NCBI RefSeq assembly: GCF_900589395.1
Contig: NZ_UUIS01000089.1
Span: 1-64,000 of the forward strand
DNA from: Pseudomonas viridiflava
GTDB lineage: Bacteria; Pseudomonadota; Gammaproteobacteria; Pseudomonadales; Pseudomonadaceae
Reading direction: 5' to 3'
Length of the DNA: 64,000 nt
How positions within the stretch are numbered: the stretch's first letter is position 1; every line of letters starts with the position of its first letter. Positions 1 through 7,987 of this stretch are shown here, piece after piece. The notes beneath the pieces are model-generated. The model saw only the letters and a program-made list of their open reading frames with translations, searched no databases and had not been told where the DNA came from. The position numbers and the translations under genes were made by a program.

Positions 1-57
1 CTCCTACGACGCCAGTTGCAAACGGGTACGGCGGGTGTCAACGGCGTGATGGCGCTC
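1..57. repeat. Direct repeat, copy 1, flanking a REP element
   Basis: About 56 bases here are nearly identical to 239-295 (only a few mismatches), and both begin with the CTCCTAC arm that ends REP copies. A REP element lies between the two. The repeat therefore looks like a short spacer duplicated together with a REP arm. No gene is visible in it. Confidence 0.8.
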
Positions 58-89
58 CGTATAGGCAATCACCTGCGGTCTTGGCGCGT

Positions 90-245
90 GTAGGAGCGCG
101 CTTGCCCGCGACCGAGTGCGCTAGCGCTCGCAAAATTTCCGAAACGCTGCAATTTACGACTTTAAATCTGCAAAACGCTGCAAATTTACGACTGCTGGCG
201 CAGCCGGTCGCGGTGGTCCGGCATTCCGGCAGAGCGCGCTCCTAC
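90..245. repeat. REP-type long palindrome, copy A
   Basis: It opens with GTAGGAGCGCGCTTGCCCGC and closes with the inverted arm GCGCGCTCCTAC. Inner inverted segments carry TAGCGCTCG and TTTACGACTGCTGGCG. Six further copies lie in spacers of this window. The right arm is a variant: GGTGGTCCGGCATTCCGG replaces the usual GGGCAAG section, and the same variant occurs in copy G at 63381-63520. Confidence 0.88.
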
Positions 246-295
246 AGCGCCAGTTGCAAACGGGTACGGCGGGTGTCAACGGTGTGATGGCGCTT
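239..295. repeat. Direct repeat, copy 2, flanking a REP element
   Basis: This is the second copy of the roughly 56-base repeat at 1-57, starting at the last bases of REP copy A. It lies just downstream of the last gene of the pigment cluster. On the minus strand it reads as a short frame ending in a TAG inside the REP arm, but no gene leads into it. Confidence 0.8.
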
Positions 296-307
296 CCACG
301 CAAGGCC

Positions 308-754
308 TCAATTCACCTTGCTGAGGTCACCCTTGAGTGCTACACCGGCGATGATTGCGCCCACGTGGCATTCGAAGTTCACCGGGTCCTTGCGCTCGAT
401 CTTCTTGTAGTAGCTGGCGATGTTGGTCACCGCGTTGGCGCCGGCGCCCTTGGCGGCTTCGTTCAGTTGCAGGATGGCCGATTGCAGCACCCATTCGCAG
501 GCTTCGGGGTCGGTCTTGTTGAAGGCATTGGTCTTCTTGTTGGTAACGGCATTGGCGCTCAGCACCGTGACCTTGCCGCGTGGCTGCACGCCGGCCAGGT
601 GGAACCTGACGCTGCCGTCCAGCTTGCCTTCCTGGGTCATCTGCTGGACGACCTTGTCGAAGGGCAAGAGCATCATGGTGTCACGTGCCTGGCTGATGCC
701 GGGCAAAACGCTCAATGCGATGGCAGCGCCTGCGATCCAGGATTTCATGTGCAT
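308..754 (-). CDS. Small exported protein of unknown function, end of the aryl polyene cluster
   Basis: This 148-residue protein has an N-terminal signal peptide (hydrophobic stretch at about residues 7-20, then ISQARDT), so it is probably periplasmic. It has a repeated NAVTN motif and two cysteines (in EACEW and FECHVG) that could form a disulfide. I do not recognise a characterised family. Similar small proteins in such clusters are sometimes labelled excinuclease, but there is no ATPase or nuclease motif here. The start is supported by AAGGAGAT ending 5 bases before the ATG. It lies 24 bases after the upstream KS gene and is probably the last gene of the operon. A role in pigment handling at the envelope is inference from position only. 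Confidence 0.75.
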   Translation of the reverse strand: MHMKSWIAGAAIALSVLPGISQARDTMMLLPFDKVVQQMTQEGKLDGSVRFHLAGVQPRGKVTVLSANAVTNKKTNAFNKTDPEACEWVLQSAILQLNEAAKGAGANAVTNIASYYKKIERKDPVNFECHVGAIIAGVALKGDLSKVN

Positions 755-778
755 GGTTCATCTCCTTGAAAATGGGCT

Positions 779-2005
779 TCAGGCCCAACGACGGAAAATC
801 AACGACGTGTTGACCCCGCCAAAAGCGAAATTGTTGTTCATCACGTAGTCGTGGCTCATCACCCGTGGCGCGCCACTGAGGTAATCCAGCTCGCCGCACC
901 GGGGGTCGACCGTGTGCAGGTTGAGGGTATGGATATAGAGATCGCGCTTGAGCATTTCGATGCTGAACCACGACTCAAGTGCCCCACAGGCCCCCAAGGT
1001 GTGGCCCAGAAAGCTTTTCTGTGAACTGATCGGCATGCGCGGGCCGAACAGTTCGCGGGTTGCCAGCGTTTCGGCAATGTCGCCCTGTTCGGTGGCGGTG
1101 CCGTGGCCGTTGACGTAACCGATGGCCTGCGGTGGCAGGCCGGCATCCTCCAGGGCCAGTTCCATGGCGCGGCGCATGGTGATCTGCTCGGGGCGGGTGC
1201 TGTGGGCGCCGTCGGCGTTGCTGCCAAAGCCGACGATCTCGGCATGGATGTGCGCGCCACGGGCCAGGGCGTGTTCGAGCTCTTCAAGCACCAGCATGCC
1301 GGCGCCTTCGCCGATCACCAGGCCGTCGCGCCCGGCGTCATACGGGCTTGGGCTGGTGTGCGGGGCGTCGTTTCTCAGGCTGGTGGCGTACAGGGCGTCG
1401 AACACCATGGCCTCGGTCGGGCACAGTTCCTCGGCACCGCCGGCGAGCATCAAGGGCAGGCGGCCGAACTTGATTGCCTCGTAGGCATAGCCGATGCCAT
1501 GGCTGCCGCTGGTGCAGGCGCTGGACGTCGGGATCATGCGTCCGGTCAGGCCGAAGAAAATGCTGATATTGGCCGCCGTGGTGTGCGGCATCATGCGCAC
1601 GTACGAATTGGCGTTCAGGCCCTCGGCCACCGAGTTGAGCAGCATCTTGCCGAACGCCTTGATGTCTTCGGTGCTGCCGGTGGACGAGCCGCAGGCGGTG
1701 CCCATGCGTCCGTCACGAATGATCGGGTCATTCAGCAGCCCGGCGTCGATCAGGGCCTGTTCAGAGGCCGCCACGGCCATGCGCGACACCCGGCCCATGC
1801 TGCGCAGTTGCTTGCGCGTCCAGTGCCCGGGCACGGCAAACTCATCCACGGGGCCCGCCAGGCGGGTGTTGAGTTCTTCGAAACGGTCCCACTCGCTCAT
1901 GTAGCGAATGCCGCTGCGGTTGGCGCTGAAAGCGGCCGCGATGCTGTCCCAGTCGCTGCCCAGGGAGGTGATGCCGGCCATGCCGGTAACGACCACGCGT
2001 TTCAT
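779..2005 (-). CDS. apeR: Beta-ketoacyl-ACP synthase, aryl polyene (ApeR-like)
   Basis: This 408-residue FabF-type condensing enzyme has the full Cys-His-His set: nucleophile in SSACTSGS, then HGTAT and GHTLGA. It should catalyse decarboxylative Claisen condensation on acyl-ACP. It follows the ketoreductase gene with a TGATG stop/start overlap and a GGAGG ribosome site, which is why the ATG at 2005 is preferred over the GTG at 2011. Known APE systems use two condensing enzymes: a KS:CLF pair for chain extension and an additional KS (ApeR). This gene has the position and sequence type of the additional one. Naming follows gene order and family; enzyme class is secure, exact role inferred. Confidence 0.9.
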   Translation of the reverse strand: MKRVVVTGMAGITSLGSDWDSIAAAFSANRSGIRYMSEWDRFEELNTRLAGPVDEFAVPGHWTRKQLRSMGRVSRMAVAASEQALIDAGLLNDPIIRDGRMGTACGSSTGSTEDIKAFGKMLLNSVAEGLNANSYVRMMPHTTAANISIFFGLTGRMIPTSSACTSGSHGIGYAYEAIKFGRLPLMLAGGAEELCPTEAMVFDALYATSLRNDAPHTSPSPYDAGRDGLVIGEGAGMLVLEELEHALARGAHIHAEIVGFGSNADGAHSTRPEQITMRRAMELALEDAGLPPQAIGYVNGHGTATEQGDIAETLATRELFGPRMPISSQKSFLGHTLGACGALESWFSIEMLKRDLYIHTLNLHTVDPRCGELDYLSGAPRVMSHDYVMNNNFAFGGVNTSLIFRRWA

Positions 2006-2733
2006 CAGCACAACCCTCCATTGACGGCCAGGACCTGGCGGGTGATGTAGGCCGCTTCGGCCGACATCAGGAAATTCACGGCACCGGCGACTTCTTCGGG
2101 CGTGCCCATGCGCTGGGCGGGGATCATCTTCATCAGTTCTTCCACCGGGACGTTCTCGTCGAGCATCGCCGTGTCGATCAGTCCCGGCGCCACGCAGTTG
2201 ACCGTGATCCTGCGTTTGGCCAGCTCGATGGCCAAGGCCTTGGCCGCGCCGATCAGGCCGGCCTTGGAGGCGCTGTAGTTGACCTGGCCGCGGTTGCCGA
2301 TCAGCCCCGATACCGAGGTGATGCAGACGATGCGCCCGGCGGCGCGGCGGCGGATCATCGGCATGGTCAGCGGGTGCAGCACGTTATAGAAACCGTCCAG
2401 GTTGGTGCGCAGCACGGTGTCCCAGTCGTCTTCGCTGAGCGCCGGAAAGGCACCGTCGCGGGTCAGCCCGGCATTGAGCACCACGCCGTAGTAAGCGCCA
2501 TGCGCCTCGACGTCCTGTTCCAGCACTGTGCGACACGCTTCACGATCAGACACATCGAATTGCAGCACCCGGGCCTGACGGCCCAAGGCAAGGATTTGCG
2601 CCTGCACGGCATCGGCTTCCTGCCGGCCGCTGCGACAGTGCAGCACCAGGTCAAAGCCGGCTTGCGCCAGGCGCAGGGCGATGGCCCGGCCGATGCCACG
2701 GCTGGAGCCGGTGACCAGGATCGATTCAGTCAT
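2005..2733 (-). CDS. apeQ: 3-oxoacyl-ACP reductase, aryl polyene (ApeQ-like)
   Basis: This is a 242-residue short-chain dehydrogenase of the FabG type. The N-terminal NAD(P) site reads TGSSRGIG, and the catalytic Ser and YxxxK are in ITSVSG and YSASK. It should reduce the beta-keto group of the growing polyene on the ACP before dehydration. The chosen ATG at 2733 has GAGG nine bases upstream. A longer reading frame begins at 2748, but that extension is less FabG-like. The start lies inside the last codons of the dehydratase gene, and the stop overlaps the following KS start, so translation is probably coupled. Confidence 0.92.
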   Translation of the reverse strand: MTESILVTGSSRGIGRAIALRLAQAGFDLVLHCRSGRQEADAVQAQILALGRQARVLQFDVSDREACRTVLEQDVEAHGAYYGVVLNAGLTRDGAFPALSEDDWDTVLRTNLDGFYNVLHPLTMPMIRRRAAGRIVCITSVSGLIGNRGQVNYSASKAGLIGAAKALAIELAKRRITVNCVAPGLIDTAMLDENVPVEELMKMIPAQRMGTPEEVAGAVNFLMSAEAAYITRQVLAVNGGLC

Positions 2734-3184
2734 GTGCGGCATCCTCATTCAGATAATCGGCGGCATTGGGCGGGCAATACACGCTCAGGCGGGCAAAGGC
2801 CTCAAGGTCCGGGCCGCTCAGGCGGCACTCGAACACCCCCATGCCGTTGTCGTCCTGCAAGGTGCGCAGGGCGTTGAGTGTCAGTTCACTGCCGACCGGA
2901 AAGTGATCGACCGTGCATTCGTACTTGCGCGTACCGAGCAGAAAGCCCAGTTGCACCGCTTCGCCGCGCTGGCGCGCCTGGCAGCCGGCAAAGGCGGCCA
3001 CGCTCTGGGCCATCAGCTCGATGCCGACCCAGGCCGGCAGATGCCCCTCGGCGGTATTGAACAGGCCATCAGGGCGTACGGTCACGCGGGTCTGGATGCT
3101 GTCGTCATCGAAGGCCAGCACCTGATCGATGAGGATCATGTCGGCCGCGTGGGGCAGGAGCTCGGCAACCGGCCAGGCGATCAT
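2726..3184 (-). CDS. apeP: Hotdog-fold 3-hydroxyacyl-ACP dehydratase, aryl polyene (ApeP-like)
   Basis: This 152-residue single-hotdog protein has the FabA-like early histidine (LLPHAADM) and a helix with WVGIELMAQSVAAFAG that supplies the acidic partner. It should remove water from 3-hydroxyacyl-ACP to form each trans double bond of the polyene. It starts by an ATGA overlap with the KS upstream and overlaps the ketoreductase downstream. A second dehydratase domain of a different subtype is fused to the ligase at 14527-16218, matching the two dehydratases (ApeP, ApeI) of characterised APE systems. Confidence 0.9.
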   Translation of the reverse strand: MIAWPVAELLPHAADMILIDQVLAFDDDSIQTRVTVRPDGLFNTAEGHLPAWVGIELMAQSVAAFAGCQARQRGEAVQLGFLLGTRKYECTVDHFPVGSELTLNALRTLQDDNGMGVFECRLSGPDLEAFARLSVYCPPNAADYLNEDAAHD

Positions 3185-4374
3185 GCGGCGTCTCCGATAA
3201 TCAGGCTGATGTTATTGCCGCCGAAGGCAAACGAGTTGCTCATCAGGCGGCGCGGGGTGGCGGTCGGCAGGCGCGTCTGCGCCCCGGCCCACTTCAGGGC
3301 AGGCAACTGCGGGTCGGCGGCACCGTCCCAGAGGTGCGGCGCCACGGCGCCGTCCGGGTTGTCAGCGCTCAGGCTCAACCAGCAGAAGGCCGCCTCCAGT
3401 GCCCCGGCGGCGCCCAGGGTATGGCCGCTCATCGGTTTGGTCGACGAGCAAGGCACACCGTGCGGGAACAGCGCCTGCACCGCCAGGCTTTCCATGGCGT
3501 CGTTGTGCTGGGTGGCGGTGCCGTGCAGGTTCAGGTAATCGATCTGGCGGGCGTCAAGGCCGGCGCTGGCCAGGGCCCGCTGCATGGCTTCGCGAGCGCC
3601 GCGGCCGCTGGGCTCGGGGGCGGAAATGTGGTGCGCATCGCTGCTGGCGCCAGCGCCCAGCAGGGCAATCGAATGGCTGGCGCTCGGTTCGCGGGTCATC
3701 AGGAACACCACGGCGGCTTCACCGATGTTGATGCCGTCGCGGTTGACCGAGAACGGGTTGCAACGCTGCGTGGAGACCGCCTCCAGAGCGTTGAAACCAT
3801 TGAGGGTCAGCCTGCACAGGCTGTCGACGCCGCCACACAGCACGGCATCGCACAGGCCCAGGTCCAGGGCGCGGCGAGCACTGAGCAAGGCCCGGGCGCT
3901 GGAGGTGCAGGCCGTGGAAATCACATAGGCGGGGCCACTGAGGTTCAGCCACTGCGCCAGGAAGCTGGCCGGGGCGCCGAGCTCCTGCTGGCGGTAGTCG
4001 TAATGCGCCGGGAAGCTCTGGTCGCGCAGCCAGGTGCCCATGCTGCGGCTGGCCTCGTCGATGCCCGAGGTGCTGGTGCCCAGGATCACCCCGACACGGC
4101 CGGCGCCGTAGCGTTCGATGGCGGCGCGAATCGGTGCCTCGATCTGCAGCGCGGCGGCCAGCAACAAATGGTTGTTGCGGCTCTGCGCGCCCAGCGCTTC
4201 GGGCATCGGCGGCAGGTCACCGTGAATGGCGCCGACCGGCAACGGCTGGCCGGTCACCCAGTCACCCTGCACCTGCATGCCGCCACAGTCGCCGGCAAAC
4301 AGCCTGCGCGCCACCTCGGCGCGGTGGTTGCCCAGCGCACAGACCAGGCCCAGATCGTTGAGGTAGGCGGTCAT
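3181..4374 (-). CDS. apeO: Beta-ketoacyl-ACP synthase, aryl polyene (ApeO-like)
   Basis: This is a 397-residue condensing enzyme with nucleophilic Cys in STACTSSAR, His in LHGTATQHND and His in SGHTLGAAGALEA. In characterised APE pathways the KS ApeO pairs with the chain-length factor ApeC, and the present CLF candidate is at 18050-18781. The open frame extends far upstream to 4839, but that part overlaps the lipoprotein gene and looks nothing like a KS. The ATG at 4374 overlaps the lipoprotein stop as ATGA and gives the family N-terminus MTAYLNDLGLVCALG. It is coupled to the dehydratase gene by another ATGA. Confidence 0.9.
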   Translation of the reverse strand: MTAYLNDLGLVCALGNHRAEVARRLFAGDCGGMQVQGDWVTGQPLPVGAIHGDLPPMPEALGAQSRNNHLLLAAALQIEAPIRAAIERYGAGRVGVILGTSTSGIDEASRSMGTWLRDQSFPAHYDYRQQELGAPASFLAQWLNLSGPAYVISTACTSSARALLSARRALDLGLCDAVLCGGVDSLCRLTLNGFNALEAVSTQRCNPFSVNRDGINIGEAAVVFLMTREPSASHSIALLGAGASSDAHHISAPEPSGRGAREAMQRALASAGLDARQIDYLNLHGTATQHNDAMESLAVQALFPHGVPCSSTKPMSGHTLGAAGALEAAFCWLSLSADNPDGAVAPHLWDGAADPQLPALKWAGAQTRLPTATPRRLMSNSFAFGGNNISLIIGDAA

Positions 4375-4853
4375 GGCGTGTTTCCGTCGTTCAAGGGGGT
4401 GATGTGATAACGCAGGCCCTGGGCCAGGCTCAAGGTGAACACCCGTGGCGAGCGGTAGTCGACGACCCAGCGCCCCTCCAGGCGTCGCTGCGCGCCCTGG
4501 CGGCTGGCGGCCGGGTAGCGGGCAGCCAGTTCGCGGTCGGGGGTCAGGGCGAACAACAGCGCGGCAAACAGCTCGCGCGCCTCGGCATTGGGCGGCAACA
4601 GCCCATCGGCCTGCCACTGGCCATCGACCAGGCGCTGGCGGGCCTGCGGAATGCCCAGCGGGTCCATCATCGACCAGCGCAGCGCGGTGCCTTCCTGCTG
4701 CACGATCAACAGCCAGTCCTGCTGCTCGGCGGCCTGCTCGCGCTGCACATGCCATTGTTGCGGCAGCGCCAGGCTTGGCAGGCCGTCGGGCAACGGTGCC
4801 TGGCGGGCGCAACCGGCCAGTAGCAACAGGCTCAGCCACACAAGGCGGATCAT
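4371..4853 (-). CDS. DUF3261-type lipoprotein of the aryl polyene cluster
   Basis: This 160-residue protein starts with a lipoprotein signal (LLLLAGCAR), so the mature protein should begin at the Cys near residue 15 and be acylated. The residue after Cys is Ala, not Asp, which suggests outer-membrane sorting. The rest is a small beta-rich domain resembling DUF3261 proteins regularly found in APE clusters; no catalytic motif is evident. It overlaps the methyltransferase and KS genes by four bases on each side. A role in placing or holding the pigment at the outer membrane together with the LolA-like and MMPL proteins is inference. Confidence 0.82.
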   Translation of the reverse strand: MIRLVWLSLLLLAGCARQAPLPDGLPSLALPQQWHVQREQAAEQQDWLLIVQQEGTALRWSMMDPLGIPQARQRLVDGQWQADGLLPPNAEARELFAALLFALTPDRELAARYPAASRQGAQRRLEGRWVVDYRSPRVFTLSLAQGLRYHITPLNDGNTP

Positions 4854-5584
4854 GCCGCGCCCCGCGTCAGCGGCTTGCGCGCGACCACGTTGACCAGGGT
4901 TTCTTCACGCTGGCCGAACGGCTTGGGCTTGCGCAGTTTCAGCCGCTCCAGCAGGCCGAAGTCCTGGCTGCGGCTCCACCACAGGTACGGGTAGGAGACG
5001 TTTGCCGGCGTGAACTGCAAGCCCTGGGCGCGCAGCATGTCCAGGTACTGCGCTGCGCTTTTCTGCACGTGCATGGGGTGGCGGAACAGCCAGCGGATGA
5101 CCCAGGTGTCGATATAGGCTTCGGTGGACTCGGCAAACAGCAGGTAACCACCGGGCTTGAGCACTCGGTAGAACTCGGCCAGCGCCTGTTCCTGCTCCAC
5201 CAGGTGGTGAAAGGTCTGGTGGCAGAACAGCAGGTCGACGCTGGCATCGGGGAGGTTCAGGGACGCGCAGTCGCTGCCGATCAACTCCACCGGCAAGCCC
5301 AGGCGCTCGGCCTCTTCAGCGCTTTGCGTCAGGCTGTGCGGGTCGGCATCGACGCCGATGATCCGGGCCGGCTTGAACACCTCATTCAGGTAACGAAACG
5401 ATTTACCCTGGCCGCAGCCGGCATCGAGCAATACCGCGTTGGCCGGCAGCGGCTCGCTGAACAGCCCGCGCAAATCATGGATGGCCACGCGCAGCACCCG
5501 GTACTGCCAGGTGTGGCTGCGCAGGAACCACAGGCCGAAGCGGGTTTCCTCGACGTAGCTGTTGCTCAGGAACGGCCCGCTCAT
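4850..5584 (-). CDS. Class I SAM-dependent methyltransferase, aryl polyene cluster
   Basis: This 244-residue protein has a Rossmann methyltransferase core: motif I is LLDAGCGQGKS (about residues 51-61), followed by an acidic loop in IGVDADPHS and the post-motif VLKPGGYLLFAES. It probably methylates the pigment, for example the phenolic oxygen or the ring of the aryl head, as APE head groups are commonly methylated; the target cannot be read from sequence. It sits between the halogenase-like flavoprotein and the lipoprotein with ATGA overlaps on both sides. An isoprenoid-quinone type methyltransferase is an alternative by fold, but not by context. Confidence 0.88.
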   Translation of the reverse strand: MSGPFLSNSYVEETRFGLWFLRSHTWQYRVLRVAIHDLRGLFSEPLPANAVLLDAGCGQGKSFRYLNEVFKPARIIGVDADPHSLTQSAEEAERLGLPVELIGSDCASLNLPDASVDLLFCHQTFHHLVEQEQALAEFYRVLKPGGYLLFAESTEAYIDTWVIRWLFRHPMHVQKSAAQYLDMLRAQGLQFTPANVSYPYLWWSRSQDFGLLERLKLRKPKPFGQREETLVNVVARKPLTRGAA

Positions 5585-6828
5585 GCCACCGGGCTCGCAC
5601 AGATTTCGGCCAGCATGCGCAGGCGGCGCTTGGGCTCGTTGACGAACGGGTTGCGCTCATCCCAGGCGTAGCCGGCCAGGATCGAGCAGATCATCGCGCG
5701 AATGTCCGGTTGTGCGTCCTTGTAGAAGATCACGTCCTGGAAACTGCTGTCGTACCAGCCCTCGACGTAGGCGCGGAAGGTGTCGACACCGCGCTTGAGC
5801 GGCACGGCAAAGTCGGCCTCCCAGTCCACGGTCTCGCCGCGCAACTGCCGGTCGAGCAGGCCGGCGGCCATGCTCGCCGAGCGCATGGCAATGGTCACGC
5901 CCGAGGAAAACACCGGGTCCAGGAACTCGGCGGCATTGCCCAGCAGCGCAAAGCCGGGACCGTGCAGCGATTTGACGTTGGCCGCGTAGCCGCCGATGGT
6001 GCGCGCCGGGGTGTCCCACACGGCGTGTTCCAGCACCTTGGCCAGGCTCGGGGTCTCGGCGACGAAGGCTTGCAGGCAGGCGTCCAGGTCTTCGGGCTTG
6101 CCCTCGAAGCGCGCGGCGCTGGCGACCACGCCGATCGAGCAACGGCCGTTGCTGAACGGGATCGACCAGAACCACACGTCGCGGTGCTCGGGATGAATCG
6201 TGACCAGGATCTTGTTGCGATCGAACGGCGGGCTCTGGATGTGATCCTCGACGTGGGTGAACACCGCCTGGCGCAGCGGGAAGTCCGACGGTGCCTCAAG
6301 GTCCAGCAGGCGCGGCAACACCCGGCCATAACCGCTGGCATCGAGCACGAAGCCGGCCTGCACCTGATACTCGCTGCCGTCTTCGCGGCGCACGACCAGG
6401 TGCGGTTGTGCAGTGTCGAAGTCGACGCTGACGATCTCGTGCCGGTAACGGATCTCGACGCCCTGCAAGGCGGCCTGGTCGGCCAGCAACTGGTCGAAGC
6501 TGGCGCGCTGCACCTGGAAGGTGGTGGGCTTGCCCCGGGTGAAGGTGTCGCCGAAATCGAAATCGCTGTACTGCTCGCCGAAGGCAAAGGCGGCGCCGTT
6601 CTTCAACTGAAAGCCCGCCGCTTGCACCGCCTCGAGCATGCCGGCTTCCTCGACGAAGTCCAGGCAGTGGGCCAGCAGGCTTTCGCCGATGGAAAAGCGC
6701 GGGAAGGCCTGGCGTTCGAGCACCAGCACGTCATGGCCGCGGCGCTTGAGCAAGGCGGCGGCAATCGCGCCGGCAGGGCCGGCGCCGATGACTACGACCG
6801 CGCGATGTTCCTTATCAGTGATGGGCAC
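5581..6828 (-). CDS. FAD-dependent oxidoreductase of the tryptophan-halogenase superfamily
   Basis: This 415-residue flavoprotein has the dinucleotide motif VIGAGPAGAIAA, an IGESLL segment, a WFWSIP segment that fits the W-x-W-x-I-P signature of flavin-dependent halogenases, and a late FAD motif around LGNAAEFLDPVFSSG. It may halogenate or hydroxylate the aryl head; which one cannot be decided here. Related enzymes occur in xanthomonadin and other aryl polyene clusters. The start is GTG at 6828 with GGAA close upstream. It overlaps the antiporter gene by 14 bases and the methyltransferase by four. A flavin reductase would be needed in trans; none is encoded nearby. Confidence 0.85.
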   Translation of the reverse strand: MPITDKEHRAVVVIGAGPAGAIAAALLKRRGHDVLVLERQAFPRFSIGESLLAHCLDFVEEAGMLEAVQAAGFQLKNGAAFAFGEQYSDFDFGDTFTRGKPTTFQVQRASFDQLLADQAALQGVEIRYRHEIVSVDFDTAQPHLVVRREDGSEYQVQAGFVLDASGYGRVLPRLLDLEAPSDFPLRQAVFTHVEDHIQSPPFDRNKILVTIHPEHRDVWFWSIPFSNGRCSIGVVASAARFEGKPEDLDACLQAFVAETPSLAKVLEHAVWDTPARTIGGYAANVKSLHGPGFALLGNAAEFLDPVFSSGVTIAMRSASMAAGLLDRQLRGETVDWEADFAVPLKRGVDTFRAYVEGWYDSSFQDVIFYKDAQPDIRAMICSILAGYAWDERNPFVNEPKRRLRMLAEICASPVA

Positions 6829-7987
6829 AGGAGTTCCTTACCGGTTGTTCGGTAGCAGTGACGAATGAAAGAGGCTTGCGACCCAGCCCGACCAGGGCCG
6901 GCATCAGGGTCGCCAGCAGGCTCATCAGCATCAGCGCCAGGTACAGCGCGCTGCCGATCAGTTGCTGTTGCAGCAGCAGGTTGAGAAACACGATCTCGCT
7001 CAGCCCGCGAATATTGAGCAGCACGCTTTCGCGCCAGCGGCTGGCACCGGGAAACGAAGGCGGCGCCCAGCACAGGCCCAGCCAGTTGCCCAGCAGCTTG
7101 GCGCCGATCGGCACGGCGATCAGCGCCGCCACCTGCCAGGCGCTCAGCTCGCCCAGGGCGGTGTGCAGGTTGATCTGCACCAGGCCGAAGGTCAGCAGCA
7201 GCGGCACGGCCAGGTGATTCTGCAGCGCACTCAGCACCTGTGGCTTGATCGGCAGCACCCACGCCTGCTTGAGCCGCGCCATGCACAGCAGATAGCCGAT
7301 GCCGAAGATCAGCGCATTGAGCCGGAAATGCTCGGCCACCACCAGCAAGGCAAAGAAGCCCAGGCTGTAGACCAGCGGCTGGCGGATGCCCAGCCCCCGC
7401 AGCAGCAACGGGACGCAGGCCATCAGCAGCGGCCACAACAGGCTGCTGAGGTGCAGGCTGCCCTGGGCCAGGGCGAACAGGCTCCAGCAGGTCAGGTCGA
7501 TGAGAATTGCCGCCTGCACCAGCCGATGCGTGGCCGCCAGCGGGTAGCCGATGTGCTTGAGGTACAGGTACAGCACCGGAATGGCGGTGATCGCAAACAC
7601 CAGCCCCACGGCCAGGTCGCTGAGCCAGGACTGCGCCGGCAGCAGCCAAACGGCGCAGGCCAGACCTGCGGCAAAGGGCACCAGAAAGCTGGGCATGGCA
7701 ATCTTCAGGCTCTGGCGGTCCAGGCGCACCTCGATCACATCGCTGAGGATATGCCCCAGCACCAGCGCGAAGGCCAGGCTGTACAGGGTCTTGAGCCAGA
7801 CCGGTGCGATCAGTTGCGCGCCACTGAGCTGCCAGTGTGGCTCGATCCACAGCAGCATCAACAGCGGCACGCCGAGGGTGGCCAGCAGCAACTGGCTGAC
7901 GATGGGAATCAACCCCACGCGATTGCCAAGCCAGGTGGCGGCGGCGAAGGCCGGCAGGGCCATGAGCCAGAACAGCACGATCATCAT
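6815..7987 (-). CDS. CPA-type cation/proton antiporter-like membrane protein, aryl polyene cluster
   Basis: This 390-residue protein is hydrophobic along its length, with about 12 predicted membrane helices, and ends in a short polar tail without a nucleotide-binding domain. The arrangement, with VFAITAIPVLYLYLK and later AAILIDLTCWSLFAL, resembles the helix pairs of CPA2 Na+/H+ exchangers. The first Asp of the usual DD pair is replaced by Ile, while the second is kept. It starts as ATGATG overlapping the stop of the MMPL gene, with GGAG eight bases upstream. A role in energising or supporting pigment export is inference from its place in the operon. Confidence 0.78.
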   Translation of the reverse strand: MMIVLFWLMALPAFAAATWLGNRVGLIPIVSQLLLATLGVPLLMLLWIEPHWQLSGAQLIAPVWLKTLYSLAFALVLGHILSDVIEVRLDRQSLKIAMPSFLVPFAAGLACAVWLLPAQSWLSDLAVGLVFAITAIPVLYLYLKHIGYPLAATHRLVQAAILIDLTCWSLFALAQGSLHLSSLLWPLLMACVPLLLRGLGIRQPLVYSLGFFALLVVAEHFRLNALIFGIGYLLCMARLKQAWVLPIKPQVLSALQNHLAVPLLLTFGLVQINLHTALGELSAWQVAALIAVPIGAKLLGNWLGLCWAPPSFPGASRWRESVLLNIRGLSEIVFLNLLLQQQLIGSALYLALMLMSLLATLMPALVGLGRKPLSFVTATEQPVRNSCAHH

